Source: an uncultured Dehalococcoidia bacterium (GTDB taxonomy: Bacteria; Chloroflexota; Dehalococcoidia; Lucifugimonadales; UBA3495). From it: a stretch of DNA of 64,000 nucleotides. A model generated the notes under the pieces. It was not told the DNA's origin and searched no databases. It saw only the letters and a list, made by a program, of their open reading frames with translations. Below, piece by piece: positions 1-11,262 of the stretch (position 1 is the stretch's first letter; the number at the start of each line of letters is the position of its first letter). The position numbers and the translations under genes are program-made. The stretch is taken from contig OY282456.1 in the NCBI GenBank assembly GCA_958296225.1, forward strand, positions 3,100,001 through 3,164,000, given 5' to 3'.

Positions 1-2273
1 TCGTCGGCACCCGTCCGGTGCGCCACGACGGAGCGGATAAAGTCACCGGCCTGGCCCGCTACAGCGCCGACCTGAACCTGCCGGGGATGCTGCACGGGAA
101 AATACTGCGCAGCCCCCACGCCCACGCCCGCATCAAGTCCATCGACACCAGCAAGGCCGAGGCCATGCCCGGCGTCCGCGCCGTCATAACCGGCGCCGAC
201 ATCGTGGAACCTATGGGCCGCGCTTCCGACCTGGCGGAAGGGGCGATGATTAACTTCAAGTTCCTGAGCAACAACGTGATGGCTCAGGACAAAGCGCTCT
301 ACAAGGGCCACGCTCTGGCCGCCGTCGCCGCCGTGAATCCCCACGTCGCCGAGGAAGCCCTGAATCAAATCGCGGTGGAGTACGAGGTACTGCCGCCAGT
401 GATGCGCGCGCGCGACGCCATGGCCGAGGGCGCGACGCTGGTTCACGACCGGCTGGCGGCCCTGAACACCGCCGCTACCCGCGCCGGCGGCATTCTGGAT
501 GATGACGATGACGCCTTTGGCACCAACGTTGCCAACCATTTCGAGTTTCGCATGGGCGATTTGGACGCCGGTTTTGCCGGCGCCGACGTGGTGGTGGAAC
601 GCAGCGTAAGCACGTCAGCCGTCCACCAGGGCTACATCGAACCCCACAGCGGCACCGCGATGTGGCACGACGACGGCGCGCTGACCATCTGGTCCAGCAG
701 CCAGGGCCACTTCACCGTCCGCGAGCATACCGCCCGGCTGGTCGGCGTTCCCGTTTCTAAAGTCAAGGCGATTCCCATGGAAATCGGCGGCGGGTTCGGC
801 GCCAAGCTGGCCGTGTATATGGAGCCGGTGGCGGCGCTGCTGGCCCGCAAGGCCCACGCTCCCGTCAAGGTCGCCATGAACCGCACCGAGGTTTTTGAGG
901 CCACCGGCCCGACCTCCGGCACCGAAATCTCCTGCCGGATTGGCGCCACCAACGACGGCAAAATCACAGCCGCGGAAGTGCGCATGATTTTTGAGGCCGG
1001 CGCGTTCCCCGGCTCTCCGGTACCCGGCGCCGCCAACTGCGTCCTCGCCGCCTACGACATCGCCAACACCTACATTGAGGGCTACGACATTGTCGTGAAC
1101 CGGCCCAAGACGGCGGCCTACCGCGCCCCCGGCTCGCCGGCGGCGGCCTACTGCGTGGAAGTCGCGCTGGACGAACTGGCCGGCAAGCTGGGCATCGACC
1201 CCATCGACTTCCGGCTGATGAACAGCGCCAAAGAGGGCACCCGCCGTCCCACCGGCCCGCTGACGCCCAAAGTCGGCTACATCGAAACCCTGGAGGCGGC
1301 CAAGGCCCACCCCCATTACAGCGCGCCCAAAGACGGCAAATATCGCGGCCGGGGCGTCGCCGCCGGTTTCTGGGGCAACAACACCGGCCCGTCCGCGGCC
1401 GTCGCTTTGGTCAACCCGGACGGTACGGTTACCCTTACCGAAGGTTCGCCGGACATCGGCGGCACCCGCGCCTCGGTATCCCAGCAGCTGGCCGAAGTGC
1501 TGGGCATCGCCGTTGAAGACGTGAATCCGCAGATTGGCGATACCGACAGCATCGGCTTCACCTCCAACACCGGCGGCAGCAGCGTTACTTTCAAGACGGG
1601 CTTCGCCGCCTACACCGCCGCCCAGGACATCCGCCAGCAGATGATTGCCCGCGCCGCCCGCATCTGGGAGGTGGCGGCGGATGACGTGCTCTATGAAGAC
1701 GGCGTGCTGACGCACCGGGCCGACGACCAGCTCCGGCTGACTTTCCAGCAGCTGGCCGCCCGCCAGGTGCCTACCGGCGGCCCCATCGTGGGACGCGGCG
1801 GCGTCAACCCCGGCGGCGCCGGCCCTTGCATCGCCGTCCATATCGTCGATGTTGAGGTTGATGTGGAGACGGGCAAAGTGGACATCGTGCGCTACACCGC
1901 CGTCCAGGACGCCGGCAAGGCGATCCACCCCTCCTATGTGGAGGGCCAGATTCAGGGCGGCGCGGTGCAAGGCATCGGCTGGGCGCTCAACGAGGAGTAT
2001 TACACCAGCGAGCAGGGCGCGATGCTCAACTCCAGCTTCCTGGACTACCGGATGCCCACCAGCCTGGACTTGCCGATGATTGACACCTGCATCGTGGAGA
2101 TTGACAACCCCAACCATCCCTACGGCGTCCGGGGCGTGGGTGAAGTGCCCATCGTTCCCCCCATGGCCGCCATCGCCAACGCCATCCAGGACGCTATCGG
2201 CGTCCGTATGACCGTTCTCCCCATGAACCCCGGCAACGTGCTGGAAGCCCTGTGGGACAAGGACGGCAGGTAA
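1..2273 (+). CDS. Molybdenum hydroxylase large subunit (xanthine dehydrogenase/aldehyde oxidase family), 5' truncated
   Basis: Molybdopterin-binding catalytic subunit of a xanthine dehydrogenase/aldehyde oxidase-type enzyme. These oxidise a substrate C-H with water and pass electrons to FeS and FAD partner subunits. The reading frame is open from base 3 (VGTRPVRHDGADKVTG), which matches the usual family N-terminus, so the true start lies outside the window and the GTG at 18 is not the start. Visible are the cofactor loop GGGFGAK near base 785, AAYRAPGSPAA near 1110, the QGGAVQGIGWAL stretch near 1950 and the C-terminal GVGE motif with the catalytic Glu near 2135. The active-site loop is not the AYXCSFR of form I CO dehydrogenase, so an aldehyde oxidase- or aryl-CoA-reductase-like substrate class is more likely. 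The substrate cannot be told. The FeS and FAD subunits are not downstream and may lie upstream of the window. Confidence 0.9.
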   Translation, partial: VGTRPVRHDGADKVTGLARYSADLNLPGMLHGKILRSPHAHARIKSIDTSKAEAMPGVRAVITGADIVEPMGRASDLAEGAMINFKFLSNNVMAQDKALYKGHALAAVAAVNPHVAEEALNQIAVEYEVLPPVMRARDAMAEGATLVHDRLAALNTAATRAGGILDDDDDAFGTNVANHFEFRMGDLDAGFAGADVVVERSVSTSAVHQGYIEPHSGTAMWHDDGALTIWSSSQGHFTVREHTARLVGVPVSKVKAIPMEIGGGFGAKLAVYMEPVAALLARKAHAPVKVAMNRTEVFEATGPTSGTEISCRIGATNDGKITAAEVRMIFEAGAFPGSPVPGAANCVLAAYDIANTYIEGYDIVVNRPKTAAYRAPGSPAAAYCVEVALDELAGKLGIDPIDFRLMNSAKEGTRRPTGPLTPKVGYIETLEAAKAHPHYSAPKDGKYRGRGVAAGFWGNNTGPSAAVALVNPDGTVTLTEGSPDIGGTRASVSQQLAEVLGIAVEDVNPQIGDTDSIGFTSNTGGSSVTFKTGFAAYTAAQDIRQQMIARAARIWEVAADDVLYEDGVLTHRADDQLRLTFQQLAARQVPTGGPIVGRGGVNPGGAGPCIAVHIVDVEVDVETGKVDIVRYTAVQDAGKAIHPSYVEGQIQGGAVQGIGWALNEEYYTSEQGAMLNSSFLDYRMPTSLDLPMIDTCIVEIDNPNHPYGVRGVGEVPIVPPMAAIANAIQDAIGVRMTVLPMNPGNVLEALWDKDGR

Positions 2274-2280
2274 TCACTAG

Positions 2281-2314
2281 CCAACCCCTTTCCCTATAAT
2301 GGGAGAGGGGTTGG
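2281..2314. repeat. Palindromic intergenic repeat, CCAACCCCT type
   Basis: Two 14-bp arms (2281-2294 and 2301-2314) pair with one mismatch around a TATAAT loop, followed by GGGTGAG. It lies between the hydroxylase stop and the MoaD-like start. The same GGGGTTGGGGTGAG wording recurs at the end of birA near 15520, and a related fragment occurs near 63866. It could act as a weak terminator or mRNA processing hairpin, but the recurrence points to a dispersed repeat family. Confidence 0.7.
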
Positions 2315-2331
2315 GGTGAGAGTGAAATAAT

Positions 2332-2601
2332 ATGCCCGACGTATGGATTCCCCCGCAAATGCAGCGCGTCACCGGCGCGCCCGACCGGGTGCAGGTGGCC
2401 GGCGCTACCGTGCGCCAGGTTATCAACAACCTGGAACAACTTCACCCCGGCATCAAGGAACTGCTCTACGACGCCGAACTGGATGACATAACCCCCGGCT
2501 TGGCCGTAATCGTCGATGGCGACGTGAGCCAGCTGGGCCTGCTGGAGCGTGTCAGCGAGGACAGCGAAATGCATTTCCTGCCCGCTATTGGGGGCGGCTG
2601 A
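2332..2601 (+). CDS. MoaD/ThiS-family ubiquitin-like sulfur carrier
   Basis: An 89-residue beta-grasp protein ending in Ala-Ile-Gly-Gly-Gly. The C-terminal Gly-Gly is the tail that MoaD and ThiS proteins activate as a thiocarboxylate to donate sulfur. The TPGLAVIVDGD segment followed by LLERVSEDSEMHFLPA fits the second half of the fold (family knowledge: 'ngg...l...DGDevalipavaGG'). The extra terminal Gly is slightly unusual. The gene starts 58 bases after the molybdenum hydroxylase, so a role in molybdopterin synthesis for that enzyme is the simplest inference, but a ThiS-like or other sulfur-transfer role is possible. No E1-like activator or MoaE is nearby. Confidence 0.8.
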   Translation: MPDVWIPPQMQRVTGAPDRVQVAGATVRQVINNLEQLHPGIKELLYDAELDDITPGLAVIVDGDVSQLGLLERVSEDSEMHFLPAIGGG

Positions 2602-2625
2602 ATCTTGACCCCTTGCGTACAGCGG

Positions 2626-2652
2626 CCGGGGCGGGTTTCAAACCCGCCCCGG
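2626..2652. terminator. Perfect palindrome between convergent genes, probable bidirectional terminator
   Basis: Arms of 13 bases (2626-2638 and 2640-2652; GGGGCGGGTTT against AAACCCGCCCC) meet around a single C. It sits 25 bases past the moaD-like stop and 23 bases past the DUF3352 stop on the other strand. No long T-run follows on either side. It belongs to the GGGGCGGGT...ACCCGCCCC group seen again at 25285 and 61144. Confidence 0.55.
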
Positions 2653-2675
2653 TACATTAGCCGGCCGGCCCGGTT

Positions 2676-4484
2676 CTATTCCGGAAACAGCGTCAGCGCC
2701 ACCGTGGCCCGGCTGTAAGCCCCGTCATCGGCGCTGTCCATTGCCACCGCGCCCAATCCCTCGGCCAGTATCCGGTACTGGTCGCCGTCAATATCCAGGT
2801 CGTCCGGTTCCGCTTGCCGGATAATCCCGTTGATGTCAACGTAGCCCAGGAACTGGCGGCGGCCGGTCAAATGGCCCAGGGCCCGGAGATATTCGGCATC
2901 GGACGACAAGGCGGCGCCGTTGCCGTTCTGCCTGGCGACAATGGCCGCAAGGGCGTCCTCATTGCTGCCCAGCGTCATATACCCGTCGTGCAGCACATAG
3001 CCGGGCGCGTAGGCCGTGCCATCGACAGGGAATACGGTCGCGGCATTGTCCGCGCCCACGTCAGCGTCGCGGCGGCCGGTGAGGCCGGCGTACTGTTGCA
3101 GCAAACCGGCGGCAGTTTCCAGCGTGCCGCGCAAACCGTCCGCGCCGTCCTCCCGGTAAGACAGCATCGCCACCGCCGCCACCGGCGTGTTGGCCGGGTC
3201 ATCTGCAATAGCGACAAAGTCAAACTCGCTGACGGCCAGTATCGCCTCGCCACCCAGATGGTCAAAGAAACCGGCCTCCAGGTCAATGCCGGTAAAGTCT
3301 TTGACCAGCCCGAAGCCCAAATCCAGCGCGTCGGCCAGAGTGGCGTCGTCCGCCAGTCCCGGCCCGCCGTCAGGCCCCATTGCGGCCAGGCCGGCGTTGA
3401 TTTCGTCCAGCAGTCCGGGATAGGGCAGTACGTCGGCCAGCCGGTATTCCCGCAAAGCCGTCCGCCAGCGGTCAACGTCGGGGTCAAAGGCAGCAGCCAT
3501 AAACCCCAGCGTGTCGTCGGGCAGCAGGCGGGCCGGGTCATTCAAATCGGCCACTTCCAGCCCGAAACCGGCCGTGGCCGGCGACACTATTTCCATCACC
3601 ACGCCACGCTCAACCCACGCGGCGGAGATTGCGGCCCATTCGGGCGTCTGGTCGGCGAAAGCCCCGGCTCCCATCATTCCGAACCCTCCGATGGCAAAGT
3701 CTTCCCACGAATCCAGCGCCCGCCGGTAACTGATGTAGGTTGAGTTGAACCGGCGTTCCGGCAAGGCCGCCTGCGCCGCCGTAAAGTTGGGAGTATCGGC
3801 GAGCGAGCCGGCTCCGTCGCCGTCAATGCGGTCAATCACAGCTTCCAGCGTGCTCTTGTCGGTAGCGAACACCAGCCAGTCGCCGGTCAGCGCGTAAGCC
3901 TGCAAGTTGGCCTCGTCCACCCAAGTATTGAATCCCCGGTACGAACCGGAGTTGAAGCTCGCCCCCGGGGTATTCTCCAAGTAGCGTACCCATTTGTCCA
4001 TAAAGGCGGCGGCGGCATCCGTATCTCGGACGCCGATAGTAAGGGCTGCCCTGACACCCTCCCAGAATTCCAGGCCGTCGTCCATTGCGATGCCGCTTTC
4101 CCCGAGGTCAATTCCAATCAGGCCGCCCCCAATCTCCGGGCCAATCCAGGGCATTACTTCCTGAGCCAAGTCAATGCCGGTTTCGTCCGTAAAGTCCTCT
4201 TGCAGTTCCTTGACCAGCTCCTCAAAAGCCGGGTACTCGTTGAACCGTCCCCAAATATCCTGCATATCGGCAAACTGCCCGCCGCCCGGCGCCAGCGTGA
4301 ACCAGGTGTAGGCCAGCGTGTCCTCCGGGTAAAATCGCGCCGAGTACTCCGGCTCTTTCGCGCCGGCCACCAAAGCCAGCAGCGGCCCCGGCACGGGGAT
4401 TAGCCCTCGCCACATCGCAGCGCCTACCACGATGACGGCGATGACAGCGATGGCGACGATGGCTCCAATTATTTTTATCAGCAT
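2676..4484 (-). CDS. DUF3352-type membrane-anchored extracytoplasmic protein
   Basis: A 602-residue protein with one N-terminal membrane helix (about residues 4-25, mostly Ile/Val/Ala) and a large soluble part presumed to face outward. The segment after the anchor (ARFYPEDTLAYTWFTLAPGG) resembles the 'lPadt.ay...' opening of DUF3352, and the repeated pattern of duplicated domains with D-x-D-x-x-x-A-F/L stretches fits that family. The molecular function is unknown. The ATG at 4484 has a GAGGAG ribosome-binding site nine bases upstream. It is transcribed alone and divergently from the cobalamin unit, so the roughly 490-base intergenic region serves both. Acidic composition (many Asp/Glu) and lack of Cys are evident. 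Confidence 0.65.
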   Translation of the reverse strand: MLIKIIGAIVAIAVIAVIVVGAAMWRGLIPVPGPLLALVAGAKEPEYSARFYPEDTLAYTWFTLAPGGGQFADMQDIWGRFNEYPAFEELVKELQEDFTDETGIDLAQEVMPWIGPEIGGGLIGIDLGESGIAMDDGLEFWEGVRAALTIGVRDTDAAAAFMDKWVRYLENTPGASFNSGSYRGFNTWVDEANLQAYALTGDWLVFATDKSTLEAVIDRIDGDGAGSLADTPNFTAAQAALPERRFNSTYISYRRALDSWEDFAIGGFGMMGAGAFADQTPEWAAISAAWVERGVVMEIVSPATAGFGLEVADLNDPARLLPDDTLGFMAAAFDPDVDRWRTALREYRLADVLPYPGLLDEINAGLAAMGPDGGPGLADDATLADALDLGFGLVKDFTGIDLEAGFFDHLGGEAILAVSEFDFVAIADDPANTPVAAVAMLSYREDGADGLRGTLETAAGLLQQYAGLTGRRDADVGADNAATVFPVDGTAYAPGYVLHDGYMTLGSNEDALAAIVARQNGNGAALSSDAEYLRALGHLTGRRQFLGYVDINGIIRQAEPDDLDIDGDQYRILAEGLGAVAMDSADDGAYSRATVALTLFPE

Positions 4485-4575
4485 TGCAAATATCTCCTCT
4501 CGGCTACAATCAGGGTAACACAGCGCGGGAAAACCCGGTTAATCCGGTTCCGCGCTGCAAATAGCAGCCCAGCCG

Positions 4576-4604
4576 TTGACAACCGCCCTCAACCCGGCTA
4601 AATT
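4576..4604 (+). promoter_or_regulatory. Sigma70-type promoter of the cobalamin operon
   Basis: TTGACA at 4576-4581, a 17-base spacer, then TAAATT at 4599-4604. The -35 box is a perfect consensus, the -10 box matches four of six bases and the spacing is ideal. Transcription from about 4611 would run directly into the cobalamin riboswitch. Confidence 0.65.
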
Positions 4605-4654
4605 GGCGTTGCGGTTCCAACCGCTCCATTTAAAACTCGAAACCCCAGACACCG

Positions 4655-4840
4655 GGCGCCATAACCCCATTTCGGCTTAATTGGGAAGGCGGTGCGAATC
4701 CGCCGCGGTTGCGCCACTGTAAGCGGGGAGCCGGCCGGCGATTGGCTACTGCCACCTGTCCATAATTGACGGGCAGAGGGAAGACGCCGGCAAGGCTGCG
4801 AACCGCAAGCCAGGAGACCTGCCCGGTGCTGCCCTGGGAC
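4655..4840 (+). ncRNA. Cobalamin (B12) riboswitch
   Basis: The conserved blocks of the AdoCbl aptamer are present in order: GGCTTAATTGGGAA (from 4675), a GGTGCGAATCC element, GCGCCACTGTAAGCGG (from 4713), a second GCCAC near 4751, GGGAAGACGC near 4780, and the B12 box AAGCCAGGAGACCTGCC (4807-4823). Such RNAs bind cobalamin and repress downstream expression when the vitamin is plentiful. It stands between a good promoter and an intrinsic terminator, so control is most likely by transcription attenuation of cbiE-cobN-cbtB-cbtA-chlID. The exact 5' boundary is approximate. Confidence 0.93.
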
Positions 4841-4856
4841 TCTGCTCTGCGCCTAA

Positions 4857-4948
4857 CAGGGTCGTTTCTCCACCGCGTCAACTGCTCCGGTATCGTTGAT
4901 GCCCGGCACGACTTTACGACCCTGGCCCAGCAAATAGGCCAGGGTTTT
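4857..4948 (+). terminator. Riboswitch expression platform: antiterminator and intrinsic terminator
   Basis: The terminator stem is CCCTGGCC (4920-4927) pairing with GGCCAGGG (4937-4944), followed by TTTT. The segment CAGGGTCGT at 4857-4865 is exactly complementary to ACGACCCTG at 4916-4924. Those nine bases overlap the left arm of the terminator, so the two structures exclude each other. This gives a plausible switch: ligand binding upstream would free the terminator, and without ligand the antiterminator forms. The pairing is read from sequence; the mechanism is inference. Confidence 0.75.
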
Positions 4949-4979
4949 GCATTGCACTGCACTGGAACTAAACTAGCTG

Positions 4980-5678
4980 ATGACTTCCGCTGACACCGGC
5001 ATCAAAATGACCGTCGTGGCCGTTGGCCCCGGCGACCCCGACTTGCTGACCCTGAAAGGCCGGCAGGCCCTCGCCGCCGCTGACGTTGTGGTTGGCTTCA
5101 AAACCGTCCTCGACGTGGTAGCCGGACGCACCGGCAACGCGGAGGTTCGGCCTATGGCCTACCGCGACCAGGAGGCCGTGCTGGACTACGCCCAGGCGCA
5201 GGCGCAGCAGGGCAAGTCCTGCGTCGTCTGCGTTTGGGGCGACCTGAACGTATCGGCCAAAGAATTGCTGAACCGGGTTCGCCGCCGCGCCGGAACCGTG
5301 GCACTGATTCCGGGCGTCAGCAGCATCCAAATCGCCTGCGCGCGCGCCGGCATCGCCATGGAAGAATCCATATTCATCACCCTGCACCAGCGTTGGGACC
5401 GCGGCTCGGAGCTGGGCGAGCTGATTGAAACACTGCAACAAGGTCGCCGCAACGTCATCCTGCTGCCCCGTCCTTTCGATTTTATGCCTCCGGCAATCGC
5501 CGCCAACGCCATTGCCGACGGGGCCGACCCGGCCCATCCCGTAACCGTGCTGCAACGCCTTACCCTGCCCGACGAGCAGCGTTGGGATGGGACGCTGGCG
5601 CAATGCGCCCAACTGCCCGATGCGTTCAGCGACCTTTCCATAATGGTGTTTCCCCGTCCCGCCGGCGAGCATAACTGA
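4980..5678 (+). CDS. cbiE: Cobalt-precorrin-7 (C5)-methyltransferase-like protein
   Basis: A 232-residue SAM-dependent tetrapyrrole methyltransferase. It has the N-terminal VAVGPGDPDLLTLKGRQAL signature of the CobL/CbiE class and the IPGVSSIQIACARAG segment followed by ITLHQR, which is closer to CbiE (PGiSS.q.a.ar.g...sLHgr) than to other methyltransferases of the pathway. CbiE adds the C5 methyl group during corrin ring synthesis. It is the first gene after the B12 riboswitch terminator and ends three bases before cobN. The second ATG at 5007 (MTVVAVG) is an alternative start, as neither has a strong ribosome-binding site. No CbiT and no other ring-building enzyme is in the window, so its pathway partners must be elsewhere, or it may have another methyl acceptor. 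Confidence 0.8.
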   Translation: MTSADTGIKMTVVAVGPGDPDLLTLKGRQALAAADVVVGFKTVLDVVAGRTGNAEVRPMAYRDQEAVLDYAQAQAQQGKSCVVCVWGDLNVSAKELLNRVRRRAGTVALIPGVSSIQIACARAGIAMEESIFITLHQRWDRGSELGELIETLQQGRRNVILLPRPFDFMPPAIAANAIADGADPAHPVTVLQRLTLPDEQRWDGTLAQCAQLPDAFSDLSIMVFPRPAGEHN

Positions 5679-5681
5679 CGT

Positions 5682-9575
<3,894 letters not shown>

Positions 9576-9592
9576 GCAGGAGAAGGTGGCTG

Positions 9593-10003
9593 ATGGAAAA
9601 TACTCTGGACTTGCTAAAGGAACTCGCCAACGACCCAAAGATGATGTGGGTGGTCGGCGGCGGTTCCGTGGTCAGCGAGAATCACGCCCACGGCATCAAG
9701 GAGCCGGAAGTGCACAACGGTTGGGCCACCATTGAGGCCGACAATTGGCACTTCCACCTGCAACTGGAACAGATTGACGGGATTCAGTTCGTCGAGGCCA
9801 CTAGCCACGGCGACTTGAAATCCTACTACGTAAGGTTCTCCCGCAATTGGGATGAAACCCTGGTGCGCTGCTATTTCCCCAATCCTTACCTGGATGACAG
9901 CGAAAAGCGCACGGAACTGCAACCCGAAAAGTTGCGCGCTTTTGAAGAGGCTCGCGACCGTTGGGTCGGCAAGGAGGACGACCTTATTTTCGTGGAACGT
10001 TAG
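9593..10003 (+). CDS. Small conserved-looking protein in the cobalamin operon, function unknown
   Basis: A 136-residue soluble protein. The ATG at 9593 is chosen because AGGAGAAGG lies seven bases upstream and the protein then begins MENTLDLLKELANDP. It is rich in His and aromatic residues (GWATIEADNWHFHLQLEQ near 45-62) and has no membrane segment or Cys pair. The middle part, with alternating hydrophobic strands and a YYVRFSR...LVRCYFPNPY stretch, loosely recalls the ChuX/HutX heme-utilisation fold, but this is weak. Its position between cobN and cbtB, 18 bases after the cobN stop, suggests a role in cobalt or tetrapyrrole handling, for example metal delivery or product binding. That is inference from context alone. 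Confidence 0.6.
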   Translation: MENTLDLLKELANDPKMMWVVGGGSVVSENHAHGIKEPEVHNGWATIEADNWHFHLQLEQIDGIQFVEATSHGDLKSYYVRFSRNWDETLVRCYFPNPYLDDSEKRTELQPEKLRAFEEARDRWVGKEDDLIFVER

Positions 10004-10153
10004 TCAACGCGCCATGCTTGCCGGGCGGTTGCGCCAGTCGCTGCGAAATGCCGATATTGTCTGACTGTCGGTATTGTCTATCCGCCGGTAAGGTACTAAA
10101 ATGCCATCCGTTGATGCGACGCAAACGTCCATCCCGCCAAGAGGAGTAAAATT

Positions 10154-10354
10154 ATGAGCATCGTCAACCGTTTCCTTTCCGCTACCGACACCGCTGCCTG
10201 GGCGCCCTGGCTGGTCCTCGGCGCCATTGGCCTCTATCTGGTCGGTTACGTTGACGGCGGAGTGCACGCCGCTTCCATCGGCGCGCCCGGCGTCCTCGGC
10301 ACCGTGCACGAGTTCTTCCACCACGCCCGCCACGTCGCCTTTATGTGCCACTAG
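10154..10354 (+). CDS. cbtB: Cobalt transporter subunit CbtB
   Basis: A 66-residue protein with one membrane helix (about 18-35) and a His-rich C-terminus, HEFFHHARHVAFMCH, which is the hallmark of CbtB (known members end HE.fHDaRH...CH). CbtB works with CbtA in B12-regulated cobalt uptake in the cytoplasmic membrane, and the His cluster probably binds Co2+. AAGAGGAG lies just upstream of the ATG. It precedes cbtA and sits inside the cobalt chelatase operon, downstream of the cobalamin riboswitch. The 150-base gap from the previous gene has no second B12 box. Confidence 0.9.
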   Translation: MSIVNRFLSATDTAAWAPWLVLGAIGLYLVGYVDGGVHAASIGAPGVLGTVHEFFHHARHVAFMCH

Positions 10355-10406
10355 GCCGGGTGCGTCAACGGCCCGGCGTCCCCCGCGTCGGGCCGCGCAC
10401 TCCGCC

Positions 10407-10426
10407 ATTCCGGCTTGCGCCGGAAT
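10407..10426. repeat. Short palindrome ATTCCGGC/GCCGGAAT
   Basis: Eight-base arms (10407-10414 and 10419-10426) around TTGC, in the 137-base gap between cbtB and cbtA. The same wording (ATTCCGGCGCAAG) recurs near 31533, so it is part of a dispersed repeat rather than a specific operator. It could form an RNA hairpin that tunes cbtB/cbtA expression ratios. Confidence 0.5.
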
Positions 10427-10491
10427 CCGCTAGAGGAATCTGTCGTGAACCTGTCGGAACGGTTTAACCGCAGCGTCACCGGAGGGCTGTG

Positions 10492-11256
10492 ATGGCGCGT
10501 ATCCTGCCCACCGCGTTGGTGATGGGCGTGCTGGCCGGCCTGCTGGTCGCCGCCTATATGAACATTTTCAACGTGCCCGTGATGGAATGGGCCATTGCAC
10601 TGGAAGGGCAGGCCGCGGCGGCCGCCGGAGAAACCGGCGACGAAACGCTGCCCCTGTCGTCCCTGACCACCCTGGGCGGCCAGCGTATCGGCATGACCGT
10701 TGGCCTTGCCGTTGTCGGCGTCCTGTATGCCGCCGTTTTCACCGGCCTGTACCATCTGACGCGCCGGGCGGCCCCCGGCTGGAACCCCTGGGCCTGGGCC
10801 GCCGTCGCCGGGCTGCTGGGGTTCTGGGGCGTGTCCCTGTACACGCAGATTAAGTTTCCCCTCAACCCGCCCGGCGTCGGGGATGAAGGCAGTCTGCTGG
10901 CCCGCCAGGGTTTTCAGTTTCTTTTCATCGCCGTATCTACCATTGCCGCCGCGCTGGTAATTTACGGCGTTGGAGTGGTCAACCGCACTTCTGCCGCCTC
11001 CGGGCGCTGGCTCCGCTACGCCGGCATCGGGGTTGCTTATGCCGTTGTTGCCCTGCTGCTAGCTTTCGCCATCCCCGGCGTCCGTGATGCGGCCCCGGCC
11101 TGGCTGCCGCCCGAACTCACCATAATGTTCCGCACCTTCACCGCCGGCGGGCACTTCCTGCTCTGGATGGGCATTGCCTTCGGCACCATCGGCTACAAAA
11201 CCTATCGTGAGCGGGACATTCACGCCTATCCGCAATCGCCGGCCGTGGCGGCCTGA
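10492..11256 (+). CDS. cbtA: Cobalt transporter subunit CbtA
   Basis: A 254-residue integral membrane protein with about six hydrophobic helices: N-terminal near 4-23, then near 66-88, 100-120, 140-165, 177-195 and 210-232. CbtA is the predicted channel-like subunit of a B12-regulated cobalt importer that pairs with CbtB. The identity rests on hydropathy, size and its place directly after cbtB and under the B12 riboswitch. The ATG at 10492 has GGAGGG five bases upstream and is preferred over the overlapping GTG at 10489. The stop lies six bases before the next gene. Confidence 0.8.
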   Translation: MARILPTALVMGVLAGLLVAAYMNIFNVPVMEWAIALEGQAAAAAGETGDETLPLSSLTTLGGQRIGMTVGLAVVGVLYAAVFTGLYHLTRRAAPGWNPWAWAAVAGLLGFWGVSLYTQIKFPLNPPGVGDEGSLLARQGFQFLFIAVSTIAAALVIYGVGVVNRTSAASGRWLRYAGIGVAYAVVALLLAFAIPGVRDAAPAWLPPELTIMFRTFTAGGHFLLWMGIAFGTIGYKTYRERDIHAYPQSPAVAA

Positions 11257-11262
11257 AATCCG

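Noticed and set aside
615..2117. A 500-codon open frame antisense to the molybdenum hydroxylase
   Set aside because: High-GC antisense shadow of a well-supported gene; composition is His/Gly/Ala/Val repeats without domains.
10004..10153. A second cobalamin riboswitch before cbtB
   Set aside because: No B12 box or GCCACTG element in the gap.
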